64,000 nucleotides of DNA from Herbiconiux ginsengi (lineage in GTDB: Bacteria > Actinomycetota > Actinomycetes > Actinomycetales > Microbacteriaceae), in assembly GCF_900107435.1 (NCBI RefSeq), contig NZ_FNPZ01000008.1, positions 34,455 through 98,454 on the forward strand, given 5' to 3'. Shown here piece by piece: positions 27,970-36,914 of this stretch. Every line of letters starts with the position of its first letter. The first letter of the stretch is position 1. The notes beneath the pieces are model-generated. The model was not told the DNA's origin, did no database searches, and was given only the letters and a program-made list of their open reading frames with translations. A program made the position numbers and the translations under genes.

Positions 27970-28922
27970 GCGTCGAACTCTGGGTCGCGATCATCGCCGG
28001 CACCCTCGTGCTCGCCACGCCGCTGGTGTTCGCGGGCATCGGCGAGGGCTTCGTCGAGCGGGCCGGCCGGATCAACCTCGGCATCGAGGGCATGATGATC
28101 ATGGGCGCCTTCGTGGGTGTCTGGGCCGGCAGCCTGGGCGGCCCGCTCATCGGTCTCGTCGCCGGAACAGCGGTCGGGCTGCTGATGGCGGCGGGGATGA
28201 ATCTCGTCGTCTACCGGTTGCACGCCAACGAGATCGTCGTGGGCCTCGGGGTGACGATGCTCGGTCTGGGGCTCAGCACCTATTTCTACCAACTCTGGAT
28301 TCCCAGCGGCGAGACCAACGTCACCGTGCAGACGGTGCCCCGCTCGGGGTTCGGGCCGCTCGCCGACATCCCGATCGTCGGACCGATCCTGTTCGGCCAG
28401 AGCCCGCTGGTCTATCTCGCCGGGGTGCTGCTCGTCGCGGCCTGGGCGGTCTCGCGGTTCACCCGGTTCGGTCTCGCGGTGCAGGCCGTCGGAACCGACC
28501 CGGCGTCAGCCGCTCTGCGCGGCGTTCGCGTGCAGAAGACCGGCGCATCCGCCTTGCTGATCGGCGGGGCCCTCGCGGGTCTGGGCGGCGCCGTCATCAC
28601 CGTGGGCACGATCGGGTCGTTCACTCCCGACATCACGGCCGGCCGCGGCTACATCGTGCTGGCCATCGTGATCATGGGGCGCAGTCGCCCGGTCGGCATC
28701 GCCCTCGGCGCGCTGTTGTTCGCCTTCTTGCAGAGCTTCGCCCTCTTGTCTCAATCGACCGCGCTGACGTTGCCGAGCGAGGTCTATCAGTCGATTCCCT
28801 ATCTGGTCACCCTCGCGGTGCTCGTGATCACGTCGCGCAGCCAGTTGCGGCGTCTCTACCGCACCACCCGCGCGACTCGCGCGATCCGCCCGGCCGTTGA
28901 GACCAAGGGGGAGGCGACATGA
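27966..28922 (+). CDS. Nucleoside ABC transporter permease 2
   Basis: A 318-residue BPD_transp_2 permease, as in YufQ/NupC. The signature is GFVERAGRINLGIEGMMIMG near residues 24-43, then ANEIVVGLGVTMLGLGLS and GYIVLAIVIMGRSRPVG. About eight to ten membrane helices. It pairs with the previous permease, the tandem ATPase and the BMP lipoprotein to make a complete nucleoside importer. Its stop overlaps the GntR start by four bases. Confidence 0.92.
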   Translation: MSVELWVAIIAGTLVLATPLVFAGIGEGFVERAGRINLGIEGMMIMGAFVGVWAGSLGGPLIGLVAGTAVGLLMAAGMNLVVYRLHANEIVVGLGVTMLGLGLSTYFYQLWIPSGETNVTVQTVPRSGFGPLADIPIVGPILFGQSPLVYLAGVLLVAAWAVSRFTRFGLAVQAVGTDPASAALRGVRVQKTGASALLIGGALAGLGGAVITVGTIGSFTPDITAGRGYIVLAIVIMGRSRPVGIALGALLFAFLQSFALLSQSTALTLPSEVYQSIPYLVTLAVLVITSRSQLRRLYRTTRATRAIRPAVETKGEAT

Positions 28923-29659
28923 CCAGCGAGAGCCAGCGAGTGCTGGCCGGGGTGTTGCGCTTCGTGCGCGACGCCGCGGCCGCAGGGTCGACCCTGCCCG
29001 GTGAAGTGGAGATGGCCGAGCAACTCGGGAGTACGCGCAAGCAGGTGCGCGATGTCCTCGCCTCGCTCGAACAGCAGGGGATCGTGCTCCGGCGCCAAGG
29101 CGCCGCGACCGAGGTCGACCCCGTGGCCACCAGGATGAGCGTTCGGTTCGAAGACCAGCTCGAGTACAGTGTCTTGCTCCGTCAACTCGGCTATCAGAGC
29201 ACGGTCGAAGTGCTCGAGATCGCCGACACGCTGATGCCGAAGGAGATCTCGCGGTTGCTCATGACCGAGCCCGGCCGGCCGGCCGCGCGGATCGTCAAGC
29301 GCTGGCGGGCCGACGGGGCCGTGGCGATGCTCGCGTTCGGCACCGTCCCGCTTCCCTTTCCGCGCGCCGATGTCGATCTCGGCGATTCCATCTACTCGGC
29401 GATCGCCAAGGTGTGGAACGAGGCGATCGCCTGGGAGACCGCAACGCCCTCGGCCGAGGTGCTGACCGAGGAGGACGCCGAGCTGTTCGAGCATCCGGTC
29501 GGCACCCCCGTGCTGACGCTCGACATCGTCGGGATCGGTCTGAGCGGGCGGCGGTTGTTTCACGCCCGCGAACTGCACGACCCCAAGACGGTGTCGTATT
29601 CGATGATGCGCACCCGACGGCCACCCCAGGTGTTCTCCACCGCCCGCTACCAGTTCTGA
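28919..29659 (+). CDS. GntR-family regulator with UTRA-type effector domain
   Basis: A 246-residue GntR/HutC-type regulator. The N-terminal winged HTH contains LPGEVEMAEQLGSTRKQVRDVLASLEQQGIV; the C-terminal part (about 85-240) looks like a UTRA ligand domain, ending SYSMMRTRRPPQVFST. It is encoded inside the nucleoside operon, translationally coupled to the second permease, so autoregulation with a nucleoside or base as effector is likely. The TTACG-rich palindromic region at 20348-20382 is the best operator candidate. Confidence 0.88.
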   Translation: MTSESQRVLAGVLRFVRDAAAAGSTLPGEVEMAEQLGSTRKQVRDVLASLEQQGIVLRRQGAATEVDPVATRMSVRFEDQLEYSVLLRQLGYQSTVEVLEIADTLMPKEISRLLMTEPGRPAARIVKRWRADGAVAMLAFGTVPLPFPRADVDLGDSIYSAIAKVWNEAIAWETATPSAEVLTEEDAELFEHPVGTPVLTLDIVGIGLSGRRLFHARELHDPKTVSYSMMRTRRPPQVFSTARYQF

Positions 29660-29710
29660 CGATGCGCCTGTTCCGATCCCCGTTCCGATCCTGTTCCGAG
29701 AGGATGCTCC

Positions 29711-30844
29711 ATGCTCACCCGACCATCGCCCGTCATCGTTCCCGACAGCGAGGCCCGCTGGATCGAGACCGCCGAGAGTCTCGCGGAACACTTCTCCGCG
29801 ACCGTGGCCGCCGACGACGAATCGGGGGAGCTGCCGATCGAGCACCTGCGGGCCATCTCGGCGAGCGGTCTGGATGTCGCCTTCCTCCCGGTCGAGGTCG
29901 GCGGCCAGGCGCTGTCGTACGCGACGCTCGCGCAGGTCGTGCGAATCTTCGCGGCGGCGCATCCGGCCGTCGCCGCGGTGTGGTTGATGCACATCGGCGC
30001 CGCGCACGGCCTCGTCACGATGTCGGCGCCGGCGACCGCAGAGTACTTCGCCGAGCGGCTCCGCGCGGGTGACCGGTTCGCGAACGCCCTCTCCGAGCCC
30101 GCGGGCGGCAACCACTTCCTGGCCTCGCAGCAAGACGTCGATCCGGTCGACGACGGGTGGGTGCTCTCCGGCCGCAAGCTCTTCGTGTCAGGTGTCGAGG
30201 CCGCGGATCACCTGCTGCTGAACGTGCGGATCGACGGTGGCCCGGCATTCTTCGGGGTCGACCGCGACGAGACGATGTCGCTGCCGCCGATCGACCAGAC
30301 CATCGGCATGCGGGCGACGCGCAGCCGCACCATCCTGTTCGAAGGAACCGTGCTCGATCGGGCACGGCTGTGCGGGCCGCCGCCCGTCGACTACGCGAAC
30401 CTCATCACGGTGGGATTCGCGTCGCTCTCGATCGGCATCGCCGAGTCGGCGATCGACGCCCTCACCGTCTCGGCGAACGCCAAGAAGGGCCCCGCCGCCG
30501 AGCGCCTGGCCGACGCCTCATGGGTGAAGTCGGAGACGGCCATGGTGTGGGCGGAACTCCGGGCGGCGCGCTTGCTCGCCGAACAGACCGCGTGGCTGGC
30601 CGACCGCCGCGACCCGCAGGCGATGCTCGCCGCCACCGAGGCGAAGATGCTCACCAACGAGGTCGCCAAGAAGGCGGCCGCGCTCGCACTCAAGGTCGGG
30701 GGAGGTGGAGCCTATCTCGCGCGCTCACCGATCCAGCGCATCTTCCGCGACGCGCAGGCCGGCGCGCTGATGGCCTATTCGGTGCCGTTCAGCCAGGAGC
30801 TCGTGGGCGGCTGGGTGCTCGCGGCGCCGCCCACCCAGGTCTGA
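29711..30844 (+). CDS. Acyl-CoA dehydrogenase-like flavoprotein
   Basis: A 377-residue protein of the acyl-CoA dehydrogenase fold: helical N-terminal domain, middle beta-domain with ALSEPAGGNHFLAS and GWVLSGRKLFVSGVEAAD, and C-terminal helical domain with KVGGGGAYLARSPIQRIFRDAQAG. The usual TEPxAGSD reads SEPAGGNH, closer to ACAD-like flavin monooxygenases (DszC-like) than to fatty acid enzymes. No obvious catalytic Glu in the usual place was identified. It is the last gene in the nucleoside operon, 51 bases past GntR, an unusual setting for an ACAD. A role in oxidising a purine-linked or other imported compound is speculative. Confidence 0.82.
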   Translation: MLTRPSPVIVPDSEARWIETAESLAEHFSATVAADDESGELPIEHLRAISASGLDVAFLPVEVGGQALSYATLAQVVRIFAAAHPAVAAVWLMHIGAAHGLVTMSAPATAEYFAERLRAGDRFANALSEPAGGNHFLASQQDVDPVDDGWVLSGRKLFVSGVEAADHLLLNVRIDGGPAFFGVDRDETMSLPPIDQTIGMRATRSRTILFEGTVLDRARLCGPPPVDYANLITVGFASLSIGIAESAIDALTVSANAKKGPAAERLADASWVKSETAMVWAELRAARLLAEQTAWLADRRDPQAMLAATEAKMLTNEVAKKAAALALKVGGGGAYLARSPIQRIFRDAQAGALMAYSVPFSQELVGGWVLAAPPTQV

Positions 30845-30871
30845 CCCTCGGTTCCGGTCGGTACTTCGTCA

Positions 30872-30930
30872 TCGAGTGGGCACTTTTCGTCTCCGCGATG
30901 CGGATGACGCGACGAACCGTGCCCACTCGA
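30872..30930. terminator. Nested hairpin between convergent genes
   Basis: A perfect 12-bp outer stem (TCGAGTGGGCAC at 30872-30883 with its complement at 30919-30930) encloses an inner stem TTCGTC/GACGAA and a small CCGC/GCGG tip. It lies between the end of the flavoprotein gene and the end of the GAPDH gene and would serve both directions. Confidence 0.65.
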
Positions 30931-30935
30931 GTCGG

Positions 30936-31931
30936 TCAGGCGGTGAGCAGCTCGAGCGTGTCGATGACGCGGTTCGAGAAGCCCCACTCGTTGTCGTACC
31001 AGGCGACCACCTTCACATGGCGGCCGTCGACGCGGGTGAGCGCCGAGTCGAAGATCGACGACGCCGGGTTGCCGGTGATGTCGCTGGAGACGAGGGCGTC
31101 GTCGGAGAACTCGAGGATGCCCGCGAGCGCCCCGTCCGCCGCCGCGCGGTAGGCCTCGAGCACCTGCTCACGGGTGACGTCGCGCGCCACGACCGTGTTG
31201 AGCTCCACGATGGAGCCCACCGGCACCGGCACGCGGATCGAGTCGCCCGAGAGCTTGCCCTCGAGCTTCGGCAGCACGAGACCGATGGCCTTCGCGGCGC
31301 CCGTGGTGGTGGGCACGATGTTGACGCCGGCGGCGCGGGCGCGACGCGGATCGCGGTGCGGGCCGTCCTGCAGGTTCTGCTCCTGCGTGTAGGCGTGCAC
31401 CGTGGTCATGAAGCCGTGCTCGATGCCGGCCAGGTCGTCGAGCACCGCGGCCAGCGGAGCGAGCGCGTTGGTGGTGCAGGACGCGTTCGACACGATGGTG
31501 TGCACGGCGGGGTCGTAGGCATCCGTGTTCACACCGAAGGCCAGCGTGACGTCGGCGCCGTCGGAGGGGGCGCTCACGAGCACCTTCTTCGCGCCCGCGT
31601 CGAGGTGCGCGCGGGCGGCGTCGGCCGAGGTGAACCGGCCGGTGGCCTCGAGCACGATGTCGACGCCGAGCTCGGCCCAGGGGAGTTGCGCGGGTTCCCG
31701 TTCGGCGAGCACGCGGATGCGCCGGCCGTCGACCACGAGGGTGTCGCCGTCGACCGAGACCGGGCGGCCGAGGCGGCCGGCGGTGGAGTCGAAGGCGAGC
31801 AGACGGGCGAGGGTGGTGGGATCGGCGAGGTCGTTCACGGCGACGACCTCGAGGTCGCTGTCGCGTTCGAGCAGCGCGCGGAGGGCGTTGCGCCCGATGC
31901 GGCCGAATCCGTTGATGGCAATGCGAGTCAT
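30936..31931 (-). CDS. gap: Glyceraldehyde-3-phosphate dehydrogenase, NAD-type
   Basis: A 331-residue GAPDH oxidising glyceraldehyde 3-phosphate to 1,3-bisphosphoglycerate. The NAD loop is INGFGRIGR (residues 6-14), with AVNDL giving the Asp typical of NAD preference. The catalytic site is SNASCTTN with Cys152, and the HAYTQEQNLQDGPHRDPRRARAA region supplies the catalytic His and S-loop. WYDNEWGFSNRVIDT ends the protein. AAAGGA lies upstream of ATG 31931. It is single and not next to pgk or tpi, so it may be a second or peripheral GAPDH rather than the main glycolytic copy. Confidence 0.95.
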   Translation of the reverse strand: MTRIAINGFGRIGRNALRALLERDSDLEVVAVNDLADPTTLARLLAFDSTAGRLGRPVSVDGDTLVVDGRRIRVLAEREPAQLPWAELGVDIVLEATGRFTSADAARAHLDAGAKKVLVSAPSDGADVTLAFGVNTDAYDPAVHTIVSNASCTTNALAPLAAVLDDLAGIEHGFMTTVHAYTQEQNLQDGPHRDPRRARAAGVNIVPTTTGAAKAIGLVLPKLEGKLSGDSIRVPVPVGSIVELNTVVARDVTREQVLEAYRAAADGALAGILEFSDDALVSSDITGNPASSIFDSALTRVDGRHVKVVAWYDNEWGFSNRVIDTLELLTA

Positions 31932-32050
31932 GGGTTGGTGTTTCCTTTCCGCCCCCTAGATTCGCTCGCGGCATCCGTTCGCGACAGTGGCCGGAGCGCC
32001 ATGGTTCGCAAGGATCACGCCAGGATCGCTGCTCGCCCGCACCTCGGTGC

Positions 32051-32107
32051 CGACCCGTCACTTGGTGCCGGAATAGGGAGGCCATTGCGGCACCAAGTGA
32101 CGGGTCG
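32051..32107. repeat. Long perfect inverted repeat (20-bp arms) after the GlxA-type gene
   Basis: The arms at 32051-32070 and 32088-32107 are exact complements; the outer part reads CGACCCGTCACTTGGTGCCG. The loop is 17 bases. It begins 9 bases beyond the stop of the minus-strand GlxA-type gene. It shares the CGACCCGTC end with hairpins at 58383 and 59915. It may work as terminator of the sulfonate operon. Confidence 0.75.
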
Positions 32108-32115
32108 CGGTGGAA

Positions 32116-33072
32116 TCACTCGCCGTTCGCGAAGGTGCGGCGGTAGTCGCTCGGGGTGGTGCCCAGGATGCGCTGGAAGTGCAGGCGCAGGTTCGCGCTC
32201 GTGCCGAGGCCCACATCCGCCGCGATCTGCTCGACGCTGTGTTCGGAGCGTTCCAGCAGCTCGCGCGCCACGTCGATGCGGGCGCGCATCACCCATTGCA
32301 TGGGCGTGTAGCCGGTGTCCTCGACGAACCGGCGCGAGAAGGTGCGGGGCGAGACCGCGGCCTGATGGGCCAGGACCTCGAGGGTGAGAGGTTCGGCCAG
32401 ATGCACCAGCGCCCATTCGCGCACGGCGGCGAAGCGCTCCCCGAGCGGTTCGGGAACGCTGCGCGGAACGTACTGCGCCTGCCCGCCGCTGCGGTACGGC
32501 GCCGCCACGAGCCGGCGCGCGGTGTGGTTCGACGCCGCCACACCGAGATCGCGGCGCAGGATGTGCAGGCACAGATCGATTCCGGAGGCGGCACCGGCGG
32601 AGGTGAGCGCGCTGCCCTCGTCGACGAAGAGCACGTTCTCGTCGACCGTGACCTGCGGATATTTCGCGGCGAGGGCCTGCGTGTAGTGCCAGTGGGTGGT
32701 GGCGCGCTTGCCGTCGAGGAGGCCTGTGGCCGCGAGGGCGAAGGCGCCCGTGGAGATGGCCGCGAGCCGGGCACCGCGGTCGTGGGCGGCGATGAGGGCG
32801 TCGACGACCTCGGGCACCGGGTCGTCGCGATCCGGATGCCGGTAGCCCGGCACGAACACGATGTCGGCCCACTCGAGGGCGTCGAGCCCGTCGGCCACGT
32901 GGTACGAGAGGCCATCGCCGCCCGTGACGAGTCCGGGTGCCGCCCCGCACACGCGCACCTCGTAGGGCATGCTCGCGCGGGTGCTGAACACCTGCGCCGG
33001 GATGCCCACGTCGAGCGGTTTGGCGCCGGCGAGCACGAGCACGGCCACCCGTCCCAGCCTCGCATCGGTCAT
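32116..33072 (-). CDS. GlxA-type transcriptional regulator (DJ-1/PfpI domain plus AraC HTH)
   Basis: A 318-residue AraC-family regulator with an N-terminal DJ-1/PfpI-like domain (VAVLVLAGAKPLDVGIPAQVF, IVFVPGYR, LAAISTGAFALAATGLLDGKRATTHW, where the usual nucleophile Cys is Thr) and a C-terminal double HTH (LAHQAAVSPRTFSRRF and IAADVGLGTSANLRLHFQRIL). The catalytic Cys loss agrees with a regulatory rather than enzymatic domain. It follows the ABC permease by 14 bases and is the last gene of the sulfonate-type operon, so it may control that operon. Confidence 0.92.
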   Translation of the reverse strand: MTDARLGRVAVLVLAGAKPLDVGIPAQVFSTRASMPYEVRVCGAAPGLVTGGDGLSYHVADGLDALEWADIVFVPGYRHPDRDDPVPEVVDALIAAHDRGARLAAISTGAFALAATGLLDGKRATTHWHYTQALAAKYPQVTVDENVLFVDEGSALTSAGAASGIDLCLHILRRDLGVAASNHTARRLVAAPYRSGGQAQYVPRSVPEPLGERFAAVREWALVHLAEPLTLEVLAHQAAVSPRTFSRRFVEDTGYTPMQWVMRARIDVARELLERSEHSVEQIAADVGLGTSANLRLHFQRILGTTPSDYRRTFANGE

Positions 33073-33086
33073 TGGACCAGGCTACG

Positions 33087-33923
33087 TCAGGCCCACTTCT
33101 TGACGGCCCAGCGCTCGAAGAGCGCCAGGATCGAGTCGGTGACCTTGCCGAGCACGGCGAGGAGGATGATCGCGAGGAAGATGCGGTCGATACGGCCGTT
33201 GTTGCCCGAATCCGAGAGCAGGAAGCCCAGGCCCATCGAAGCGGCGATCAACTCCGCGGCCACGAGGAACAGCCAGGCCTGGGCGAGCGCGAGTCGCAGA
33301 CCGGACGCGACCGAGGGGATCACCGCCGGCAGCTGCACCGTGAAGAACAGGCGCGCGCCCCGGTAACCGAACGCGCGCCCCGCCTCGACGAGCTGCCGGT
33401 CGACGTGCCGGAGCGCCGCGGCCACCGTCGTGTACACGGGGAAGAAGGCGCCGATCGTGATCAGGATGATCTTCGACTCCTCACCGATCTTGAACCAGAG
33501 GATGAGCAGCGGCACCCAGGCCAGCGACGGCACCGCCCGGATGGCGCCGAGCGTGGGTGCCAGCAGGATGTCGGCGAACCGGGACAGCCCCACCACGGCG
33601 CCGAGCGCGAGGCCCAAGGCCGCGCCGATCAGGAAGCCGATGACGACGCGCTGGGTGGAGATGGCGACGTACTGCCAGAGCAGCCCGCGCTGGGCGAGGT
33701 CGACGGCCGCCTCCCACACCATCTGGGGGGAGGGGAGTTGCGAGGTGGCGACGGCACCCGTGGCGGTGACGAACTGCCAGACCGCGAGGATCAGTGCCGG
33801 CAGCAGGGCGCCGCCGATCACCACCGCCCATCGCCGCGAGCCCGGCCGCGGCGCGCGGCTGAGCGTCACGGCGACGGCGGGTGCGTTGCCCGTGGCGGCG
33901 TAAGCGGTGGCGTCGACCGACAT
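33087..33923 (-). CDS. ABC permease, sulfonate/taurine/nitrate type
   Basis: A 278-residue SsuC/TauC-type permease with about six membrane helices. The inner-membrane EAA loop is AGRAFGYRGARLFFTVQLPAVIPSVASGLRLALAQAW, seen near residues 190-225 and here described in parts only: E at position 2 is replaced but the G and I/LP residues are kept. It starts with ATG 33923, 11 bases after the stop of the binding protein. It transports the ligand delivered by the SsuA-like lipoprotein. Confidence 0.9.
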   Translation of the reverse strand: MSVDATAYAATGNAPAVAVTLSRAPRPGSRRWAVVIGGALLPALILAVWQFVTATGAVATSQLPSPQMVWEAAVDLAQRGLLWQYVAISTQRVVIGFLIGAALGLALGAVVGLSRFADILLAPTLGAIRAVPSLAWVPLLILWFKIGEESKIILITIGAFFPVYTTVAAALRHVDRQLVEAGRAFGYRGARLFFTVQLPAVIPSVASGLRLALAQAWLFLVAAELIAASMGLGFLLSDSGNNGRIDRIFLAIILLAVLGKVTDSILALFERWAVKKWA

Positions 33924-33934
33924 CCGTTCTCCGA

Positions 33935-34984
33935 TCAGCCGATCGCCGCGGGGTCGGCGGCCTTCGCGAACCGGTCGTTCACGATCGTGTCCAGGGCGTC
34001 GTCGATCAGGCCCTGGTTCGCCACGTCGCCGGTCTCGACGAAGAGCGGCCCGATCGTCTTCAGCACGGAGACCTGGGCGTCACCGGGAACGTTGTCGACG
34101 TCGAGGTTGGTGCGCTCGGTGATGACCTTGGTGGCCACGGCGGGGTCGAGGCCGGCCACCTCGGCGAGGATGGCCGCGGTCTCGTCGGGGTTCTCCTCGG
34201 CCCAGGCGCGCGCGTGCTCGTAGGCGTTCACGACGGTCTGGGCGACATCCGGCTTGGTCTCGAGGAACGATTCGGTGGCGTTGAGGAAGCCGTAGCTGTT
34301 GAAGTCGACGTTGCGGTAGAGCAGTTCCGCGCCCGACTGCTCGGCGCCGGCCATGATCGGGTCCAGGCCCGCCCACGCATCGACCGAGCCGTTCTGCAGT
34401 GCTGCCCAGCCGTCGGCGTGCTGCAGGTTCTGCACGGTGACGTCGTTCGCGGTGAGGCCGTTCGCGTCGAGCGCCTGGATGAGGAAGAAGTACGGGTCGG
34501 TGCCCTTCGTGGCCGCGATCTGCTTGCCCTTGAGGTCGGCGACCGAGGTGATCGGCGATCCCGCCGGCACGACGAGTGCCGACCACTCGGGCTGCGAGAA
34601 GATGTCGATGACCTGGATGGGCGAGCCGTTCGAGCGGGCCAGGAGCGCGGCCGACCCGGCGGTCGATCCCACGTCGATGGCGCCGGCGCGGAGGGCTTCG
34701 TTCGCCTTGTTGGAGCCGGCCGACTGCACCCAGTTGACGGTGATGCCCTGCGGCGCGAGCGCCTCCTCGAGCCAGCCCTGGTCTTTGATGACCAGGCTGA
34801 GCGGGTTGTAGGTGGCGAAGTCGATGTTGAGGGTGCCGCCCTCGGTGACGACCTCAGCGCCGTCGGAGGCTGCGGGAGCGGCGGCGGCCTGACCGCTGTT
34901 CTCGCCGGCGACGCAGCCGGAGAGCAGGAGGCTCGCGGCGGCGGTCGCGGCGAGCGCGATCGGGAGGAGTCTGGTGCGGGTCAT
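33935..34984 (-). CDS. ABC binding lipoprotein, SsuA/TauA-like
   Basis: A 349-residue lipoprotein of the NMT1/SsuA fold. The signal ends in LLLSGC; the mature part begins after an Ala/Ser-rich spacer with LNIDFATYNPLSLVIKDQG and includes DVGSTAGSAALLARSNGSP and KQIAATKGTDPYFFLIQAL. These are the usual sulfonate-binder landmarks. The ligand may be an alkanesulfonate, taurine or a related compound; this cannot be resolved here. It lies between the ATPase and permease genes in the minus-strand operon. Confidence 0.9.
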   Translation of the reverse strand: MTRTRLLPIALAATAAASLLLSGCVAGENSGQAAAAPAASDGAEVVTEGGTLNIDFATYNPLSLVIKDQGWLEEALAPQGITVNWVQSAGSNKANEALRAGAIDVGSTAGSAALLARSNGSPIQVIDIFSQPEWSALVVPAGSPITSVADLKGKQIAATKGTDPYFFLIQALDANGLTANDVTVQNLQHADGWAALQNGSVDAWAGLDPIMAGAEQSGAELLYRNVDFNSYGFLNATESFLETKPDVAQTVVNAYEHARAWAEENPDETAAILAEVAGLDPAVATKVITERTNLDVDNVPGDAQVSVLKTIGPLFVETGDVANQGLIDDALDTIVNDRFAKAADPAAIG

Positions 34985-35026
34985 GGTCGTCCTTCGTCGT
35001 GTGCTGTGTGCTGGATTGTTCGTGGG

Positions 35027-35869
35027 TCAGAGGTGTTCCTGGCCGGCGGCGTGGCGCTCGATGCCGAGGCCGCCGAGCAACTGTGCCCGCAGTTCGGCGA
35101 GCTCGGCCGAGCCGCGATCGCGAGGCCGGATGCCGGGAACGGTGACGACCTGCTGGATGCCGTTCGCGGCGTCATCCTGCCCTTTGCCGAGCAGGATGAC
35201 GCGATCGGCGAGTTGCAGGGCCTCGTCGACGTCGTGGGTCACGAGCAGCACGGTCGTGGGAGCGGCCCTGTGCACCTCGAGGAGCAGGTCTTGCATCCTG
35301 AGCCGGGTGAGCGCATCCAGAGCTCCGAAGGGCTCGTCGAGCAGAAGCACCCCGGGGTTCCGCGCCAGCGCGCGGGCCAGCGAGGTGCGCTGGGCCATGC
35401 CGCCGGAGATCTGTCGCGGCGTGTGGCCGGCGAAATTCGACAGTCCGACGAGCGATACCAGCTCGGCGACGATCTCGCGGCCGTCGGTGCGGGAGCCGCC
35501 CCGCGGCAGACCGAGGGCCACGTTGTCCGAGAGCGTGCGCCAGGGGAGGAGCCGCGGTTCCTGGAAGCCGATGGCGCAGCGCGCGTCGAAGGGCGTCACG
35601 GGAGTTCCGTCGATCGTGACCGCTCCGGCCGTGGGGGAGTCGAGGCCACCGGCGATCCGCAACAGTGTCGACTTGCCGCAACCGCTCGGACCGAGGATCG
35701 CGACGATCTCTCCCGGCTCGATGCGCAGCGTCACGTCACCGAGCACGCCCGTGGACGTCTTCTTCTTCGGCGCGGGAAAACTGCGGCCGAGACCGGCGAA
35801 CTCCACCGAGAACGCGCGGTTCGTGACATGGCTCGAGCGCGAGAGCAGGGGCGGCTGCGTCAGTGCCAC
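35027..35869 (-). CDS. ABC ATP-binding protein, SsuB/TauB-like
   Basis: A 280-residue ATPase and first gene of the operon. Walker A GPSGCGKST, Q-loop GFQEPRLLPW, signature ISGGMAQRTSLARAL and Walker B LLLDEPFGALD are all intact, and the H-loop is VTHDVDEA. It starts at GTG 35869 after a GGGGGG-rich ribosome site; the first 20 residues form a poorly conserved tail. No monooxygenase (SsuD/TauD) is in the operon, so the released compound must be handled elsewhere. Confidence 0.92.
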   Translation of the reverse strand: MALTQPPLLSRSSHVTNRAFSVEFAGLGRSFPAPKKKTSTGVLGDVTLRIEPGEIVAILGPSGCGKSTLLRIAGGLDSPTAGAVTIDGTPVTPFDARCAIGFQEPRLLPWRTLSDNVALGLPRGGSRTDGREIVAELVSLVGLSNFAGHTPRQISGGMAQRTSLARALARNPGVLLLDEPFGALDALTRLRMQDLLLEVHRAAPTTVLLVTHDVDEALQLADRVILLGKGQDDAANGIQQVVTVPGIRPRDRGSAELAELRAQLLGGLGIERHAAGQEHL

Positions 35870-35939
35870 GATCCCCCCTCGTCAACAGTTGTCTGGCTGC
35901 CACCGTATGGGGAGGCTTCGCCGTCGTCACATCAGGGCG

Positions 35940-35952
35940 TTACGCAGCGTAA
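35940..35952. promoter_or_regulatory. LysR-type box upstream of the sulfonate-like ABC operon
   Basis: TTACG-CAG-CGTAA is a perfect inverted repeat with the T-N11-A spacing of LysR operators. It lies 71 bases upstream of the ATPase start and 42 bases past the stop of the LysR gene at 35994. Confidence 0.45.
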
Positions 35953-35993
35953 TATTCGGGCGGCCCGACGCCGCATAGCTACCATCGCGCAGC

Positions 35994-36905
35994 TCAGCCG
36001 AGCGACGTCGTGCCGGAGACCTCGGCCGCGCGGGCGAGGATGCGCTTGTGCAGCTCCCGGAAGGCGGCACCGTGGTGCCGACCTCGCTTCGTCGCCAGTG
36101 CTCCGGTCCATCGGGGTTCGAGACCGGTGACCTCGATGATGGTCACGCCGTGGGGCGGGCCACCGGGGAGCACGGGAACGAAGCCGATCCCGGCCCCGGC
36201 GGCGATGTAGGCCGTGACGTGATCGACCGACGGCCCCTCGATCCGGCTGTCGCGGGATACGCCCACCCGGGCGAACGCCGCATCGACCGCGGCGCGCGTG
36301 CTGAATCCCTGCGGGAAGTCCACGAAGGGGTAGGGAACGACGTCGGCCGGGCGCACGGTCCCCAGGGCGGTGAGGGGGTGCCCCGGGGCGACCGCGAGCC
36401 GAAGCGGTCCGGATGCGAATTCCGTCACCTCGATCTCCGGCGGGACATCGATGGGCAGCACCACCATCGACACATCCAGGCGTTCGGCGACCAGGTCGTT
36501 CAGGAGCGCTGCGGACCCCTCCGGGTGGGCGCGCACGGTGAGCGACACGGCCGGGAACTCTGCCGTGAAGGTCCCCACGAGGTGCGCGAGGTCGAGGATG
36601 TCGGGGGCGGCCAGGATGCCGATCGCGAGCGACCCGCGCAGTTCCCCCGACAGCGCGGCGACGGAGTCACGGAAGGCCTCGAAGCTGCGCAGCACCTCGC
36701 GAGCCGGTTCGAGCAGTGCGGAGCCTTCCGGGGTGAGGGTGACGGTGCGCGGCGAACGGAAGAAGAGGGGATGCCCTACTTCCGCCTCGAGCGTCTTGAC
36801 CGTCGCCGAGACGGCCGATTGCACCACATGCAGTCGTTCGGCCGCGCGCGTGAAACCGCGCTCCTCCCAGACCGCGACGAAGCATTCCATCTGGCGGAGA
36901 TCCAT
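35994..36905 (-). CDS. LysR-family transcriptional regulator
   Basis: A 303-residue LysR regulator. The HTH is at residues 1-60 (MDLRQMECFVAVWEERG, AAERLHVVQSAVSATVKTLE), followed by an effector domain with SLAIGILAAPDILDLAHLV and a late GIGFVPVLPGG. It is transcribed divergently from the MFS-FAD fusion gene across 107 bases containing a T-N11-A palindrome, so the fusion gene is the most likely target. It also reads toward the ABC operon, which has its own LysR-type box. Confidence 0.93.
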   Translation of the reverse strand: MDLRQMECFVAVWEERGFTRAAERLHVVQSAVSATVKTLEAEVGHPLFFRSPRTVTLTPEGSALLEPAREVLRSFEAFRDSVAALSGELRGSLAIGILAAPDILDLAHLVGTFTAEFPAVSLTVRAHPEGSAALLNDLVAERLDVSMVVLPIDVPPEIEVTEFASGPLRLAVAPGHPLTALGTVRPADVVPYPFVDFPQGFSTRAAVDAAFARVGVSRDSRIEGPSVDHVTAYIAAGAGIGFVPVLPGGPPHGVTIIEVTGLEPRWTGALATKRGRHHGAAFRELHKRILARAAEVSGTTSLG

Positions 36906-36914
36906 GCCGGAAGT

